From: Casuarius casuarius
Taxonomy: Eukaryota > Chordata > Aves > Casuariiformes > Casuariidae
DNA: 64,000 nucleotides
Assembly (NCBI GenBank): GCA_003342895.1
Contig: PTFA01000394.1
Span: 124,001-188,000 of the forward strand
Direction: 5' to 3'
The translations under genes and the position numbers were made by a program. How positions within the stretch are numbered: the stretch's first letter is position 1; the number at the start of each line of letters is the position of its first letter. This document shows positions 62,027 through 64,000 of this stretch, piece after piece. Under the pieces are notes generated by a model. The model saw only the letters and a program-made list of their open reading frames with translations, was not told the DNA's origin and did not search any database.

Positions 62027-64000
62027 TGGGAGAAACTTGTAGTGTTCTAGGAATGTGAAGTCTTATGCAATGATAAAGATTTGCCCTATGGATGGACACA
62101 GCAGAGGACAGTGGCTTTAAAGGAATTAGGTGAACACACATGCGTATTGTGAGGGCTTATAACTGTACCACCCAGTATGAAATACCAAGTTTACAGACTG
62201 TAAATGTAAGGATTAATTGTTGACCTTGTTATTACAATAGTAGTAGAAGCTGGCAGAACTTAAATTCTTTTCAGCACATTATCACACATAAGGGGCTGTA
62301 AAAAATCTTTGTAAATTCTAGATCTGGGACTTCAGTGCATGTCAAAGTGTTAATGCATACAGTGTGTGAAATAGAAGTTATTTGGCAGAGCTGATATTAT
62401 GGGAGCAAAGTGTTTGCTACCAAGCTGAATTGAAAGAGGTATTATAAAATATGATAAACTAAAGACCCTGATCCTGCCATGAATGATATCACTGGCAGCT
62501 AAACTCTGCATATGATAAGGATAACTGTATGTTACAAGTCAAATCGTGGTTACATTGTTAAAGTCTCACTGCAGTCTAAGTTTTACTCACTGTACTATAT
62601 CTACTCACTTTATATATCTGATCAAAATATCATAGTAATCTGGCAGATTACCAGGCACTCATAGTAAAAAAAGAAACATTCAAGGTTTTACAACTGTGCT
62701 GTCTGCTAAAGTAGAATTCCTGCTCAATCCTATTCAATAGGTTACAGAATTGGGGTTGATTTGCTTGTCTTGCTGTCAAAAAGGGAGTTATACTTTTAAC
62801 ATCAGTGCCAGTATGGTAAAATTTTCATGTTCCATGGTTTTAAAAGAATCATTTATGTCTATCTCTATCTAATTAAATAGGATTCTCTAATCTGTAATTA
62901 AATAGGATTACTTTAAATGGCACTACTTGTGAATGTTCTCCTTAGCTGTATTTTGATTTTCTAAACATAATTCTATGCATATAGCTGAAAAATGTACAAA
63001 TGTTCCACATCTGAAAACTCTTTGAAGCNTATTAGGATATTTCTGAATAAATGTCACTTTGTTTATCTACAAACCTTTGGTTTAAGCAGCCTCAATCTCT
63101 TACATATTTAGCTGCTGAGGGCACACCTTGTCTCTTACTGTAGCAATGACCATTTTTAGATTGTGTCTCATTTTGCTATGGTAATAGAAACATGATACTC
63201 CAAGAATTTAGTACTTGTTTTGCTGATTTTCACAGTTGGAAATGCTGCCTCCACTATCTGTCCAAAAAGAACTTTTTTGATGTTTAGCAGAGGCCTCAAC
63301 ACAGTTAGACACTTGTGCTGCAGATCTGGTATAATCCGCTTCGATGCAAAATAGGAATAACTTCACGGAAGTTCTGAGACAGAGCTTAAAATATTGTAGA
63401 CTGATGGACCAATACAGCACTACACCAGATGATTAACTGGCTCAGTATTTTATAGGTAACAAGTGAAACGTTTTATGGAGTCAGGATCAGGTCTTAAATG
63501 CTCAGTTGTAATCAGTGTTGCTGAACAAGTAATAAAAGTACAGAGTAACTGTCTAGTCTGAAAGAAGGCTTTGGTATAAGTAATGAAATAGTCACTTTTT
63601 NTGGCAAAATGTATAAAGCACAAATGAAACATCAGATTCAAAGTCTAGGTTACCTCCCTGAATTGTGCAAATACTCGTAACTAATGAAAACCGAAAAGAA
63701 CAATTCTTAATTCTTGAATGAATATTTCAGCTTACTAAGCCTGCAAGCTAACCTCATTAAAGGTCTGAGCATGTTGTTGTATATAGCTGAGTTTTCCACT
63801 CATCTCAACATGGGATTTAAGTGTTCGGTTTTTTTTTTTTTTTTTAACTGCCTATTATACGTCGGTATTAGAGAAGAGATACAATTAGTTGTTGGTGAGT
63901 ATTAAAATGAGTCCCATATGTGCATGGTCTGTCTTTATTTTCTTTGAAATACCATTTCTGTATTTACTAGCTTTTGCAGCACTGGAAGTCGCTGAAAACT

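Larger units (their letters stand above)
57802..64000 (+). other. COL11A1: COL11A1 intron 1 (5' part, continues past the window)
   Basis: The intron begins with GTAAGG at 57802. The first kilobase is still CpG island (G-rich on the + strand, with GGCGG runs near 58480-58630). After about 58.9 kb composition returns to AT-rich. I find no exon 2 of COL11A1 and no other coding exon. The stretch holds two copies of a duplicated segment (57924-57987 and 59684-59744), two palindromic repeats (58909-58972 and 59465-59535), a 24-bp tandem duplication (61979-62026), a 15-bp direct repeat (62870-62884 and 62895-62909) and a 17-T run at 63829-63845. Otherwise it appears to be unique intronic DNA. Confidence 0.85.

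Noticed and set aside
1..64000. tRNA, rRNA, snRNA or endogenous retrovirus
   Set aside because: I scanned by eye for A/B-box patterns, conserved snRNA words and paired long terminal repeats with coding remnants and saw nothing convincing. A tRNAscan, Rfam and RepeatMasker run would be decisive.

Overview
The window is vertebrate genomic DNA, most probably from a bird or another sauropsid. It is AT-rich, has almost no protein-coding content and carries old CR1-type LINE 3' ends. It also has one sharply bounded CpG island and short palindromic repeats of a kind I associate with bird, crocodile and turtle genomes. About one isolated N per kilobase and two N runs (20925-20999 and 56986-57281) point to a draft assembly with ambiguous consensus bases. 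None of the short ORFs has bacterial-style gene organisation.

The only gene I can name is COL11A1 (collagen alpha-1(XI) chain), on the + strand. Its first coding exon is 57687-57801, encoding the signal peptide ([18 protein letters not shown]...), followed by a consensus GTAAGG donor in phase 1. Its promoter and 5'UTR lie in a CpG island of about 2.3 kb (about 56.56-58.88 kb). Intron 1 runs from 57802 past the window end, and exon 2 is not present. Bases 1 to about 56.5 kb look like the upstream gene desert, which would hold distal regulatory DNA rather than genes.

Layout: 1-7.6 kb is featureless AT-rich DNA with one GC-richer patch. A CR1 fragment lies near 7.6-7.8 kb. A 450-bp element with 103-bp inverted arms lies at 9205-9654, followed by a perfect 14-bp hairpin at 9700-9735. 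At 20.36-23.94 kb two 332-bp arms, more than 99% identical and inverted, flank a 2.9-kb spacer that contains a GC-rich patch with an assembly gap. CR1 3' ends lie at about 26.5-27.0 kb and 32.7-32.86 kb on the + strand and at about 34.5-34.6 kb on the - strand. From about 49.86 to 53.55 kb there is a strongly degenerate tandem array with a period near 150-190 bp, whose units repeatedly contain telomere-like CCCTAA stretches. The CpG island holds a 31-bp minisatellite, an inverted CCAAT box, two upstream ORFs, a 5'UTR stem-loop just before the ATG and exon 1. Intron 1 holds a decayed copy of a short segment that is also present inside the island.

I do not see a new multi-gene system. The observations most worth checking are the near-identical inverted repeat, the CCCTAA-bearing array, the duplicated intron segment whose outer copy has mostly lost its CpGs, and the 5'UTR hairpin with a three-codon uORF.
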